From: Methanimicrococcus sp.
GTDB taxonomy: Archaea; Halobacteriota; Methanosarcinia; Methanosarcinales; Methanosarcinaceae
DNA length: 13,961 bases
Direction: 5' to 3'
NCBI GenBank assembly: GCA_009776675.1
Contig: WRNK01000010.1
Location: 1-13,961, forward strand
Below are positions 13,210-13,961 of this stretch, piece after piece. A model generated the notes under the pieces. It was not told the DNA's origin. It saw nothing but the letters and a program-made list of their open reading frames with translations, and made no database searches. The stretch's first letter is position 1. Each line of letters opens with the position of its first letter. The position numbers and the translations under genes were made by a program.

Positions 13210-13713
13210 TTAATGGATTGTAACACTCATAACGCCTTTGGCTTTTAAAAGTTTGTCAACCAGATGACCGGGTATTTTTTCATTTGTAATGATCGTCAGC
13301 TTCGGTGCGTCCGTAAAATACGGGTCGTCCGAAACGGCTTGTCGAATGCTCAAGCCCGCGCTTGAGATAACATGAGTGACACTTGAAATAATACCGACGT
13401 TGGCACCGTCGTCCGGTGTGATAATGATCACTCCTAAATTCAAATGCGGCGCTACATCCGCTAAAAACGGAATAGATCGAACATTTTTAAAAAAATCAAA
13501 AAGTATTTCATCTTCTAAAATATGCTGAACGGTTGCGTCCACAACGCGCCGGTCAGCACGGACTTCTCTGCCAATTTGAACATGAGGAATTTCAATATTT
13601 CCGGAAACAACTTTTCCGTTTTCATTCACTTGAAATCCGCGTTCAAAAAGGAGCTTAACGACTTTTTCCTGTGCCGGATATTTTTCAAATTTGGCATGAA
13701 TCGGTTCCCACAT
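13210..13713 (-). CDS. ACT-domain regulator of amino acid metabolism (COG2061 type)
   Basis: A 167-residue archaeal protein. Residues about 12-60 look like a winged helix (EKVVKLLFERGF; IPHVQIGREVRADRRVVDATV). Residues about 94-165 form an ACT domain (GVIIITPDDGANVGIISSVTHVI) that would bind an amino acid. From memory it matches methanogen proteins annotated as regulators of amino acid metabolism; the ligand and target genes are not known. A link to the aromatic genes 2.8 kb away is speculation. The ATG at 13713 gives the conserved N-terminus MWEPI and follows a weak GGGGA. There is no oligo-T on its strand before the M23 gene, 104 bp downstream, so read-through is possible. Confidence 0.87.
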   Translation of the reverse strand: MWEPIHAKFEKYPAQEKVVKLLFERGFQVNENGKVVSGNIEIPHVQIGREVRADRRVVDATVQHILEDEILFDFFKNVRSIPFLADVAPHLNLGVIIITPDDGANVGIISSVTHVISSAGLSIRQAVSDDPYFTDAPKLTIITNEKIPGHLVDKLLKAKGVMSVTIH

Positions 13714-13961
13714 ATTTTCCCCTTATTTCCTTTTTTCTTTTGCTTTCTCTTTTTTTTACTTTCTTTTTTTTTACTTATTCTCATGCTTCATGTGATGTAT
13801 ATTTTGTTCTTAGTATTTTTTAGTACATATTTTGTTTTTATTGTAATGTATATTTATATGTATTCCTGTTCATTTTTGATCTTTGTATTAAATTAAAAAC
13901 AATAGAAATAGAAGCAATAGAAATAAATAGAAATAAAATAAAAAATCAATGATCTTTTATG
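13714..13961. other. Intergenic region upstream of the ACT regulator
   Basis: No gene is supported in these 248 bp. The minus strand carries A-rich sequence and a possible TATA box, AAAATATACAT (about 13794-13804), which would give a leader of about 60 nt. The end (13896-13940) has several short AATAGAAAT-like copies. A plus-strand ATG occupies the last three bases (13959-13961), but its frame cannot be assessed. Confidence 0.4.

Overview
This looks like a chromosomal segment of an AT-rich methanogenic archaeon of the Methanosarcinales type; a gut-associated relative such as Methanimicrococcus would fit, but that name is an inference from recalled protein families. The archaeal signs are a GHMP-type shikimate kinase, a PhoU-like protein with an N-terminal AbrB domain, an Era-like GTPase paired with a DUF2073 protein, an archaeal purine phosphoribosyltransferase, an ACT-domain regulator of the COG2061 type, TATA-like boxes ahead of genes, oligo-T tracts after them, and a tRNA gene with no encoded CCA.

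Layout. Positions 1-5037 are all on the minus strand: a purine phosphoribosyltransferase cut by the window edge, tRNA-Gly(TCC), a radical SAM/SPASM enzyme behind an unrecognised partner gene, the DUF2073/Era-like GTPase pair, and the PhoU-like regulator. The centre (5326-10917) is on the plus strand: shikimate kinase, two tandem paralogous genes for secreted leucine-rich-repeat (LRR) proteins, and chorismate mutase. From 10936 on, everything is minus again: a QueG-like iron-sulfur protein overlapping purE by 4 bp, an M23-type peptidase without signal peptide, and the ACT-domain regulator. No transposase, CRISPR array, rRNA or phage gene was seen.

How the parts relate. The purine genes (phosphoribosyltransferase, purE) and the aromatic amino acid genes (shikimate kinase, chorismate mutase) are ordinary metabolism. 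The surface-protein pair sits between the two aromatic genes. The second LRR protein ends in a P-D-F / hydrophobic / basic tail resembling an archaeosortase PEF-CTERM signal, while the first has lost that motif and has a longer, probably two-span, membrane tail.

The main structural theme is short tandem duplication between genes: a 22-bp array ahead of the radical SAM pair, a 7/14-bp array running into the shikimate kinase start codon, a 13-bp pyrimidine array after the second LRR gene, and two-copy duplications of 20, 18 and about 30 bp near purE, the M23 gene and the first LRR gene. Several lie exactly where a promoter, leader or ribosome binding site is expected. The best candidates for something undescribed are the radical SAM/unknown-gene pair behind its repeat leader and the diverging LRR surface proteins.
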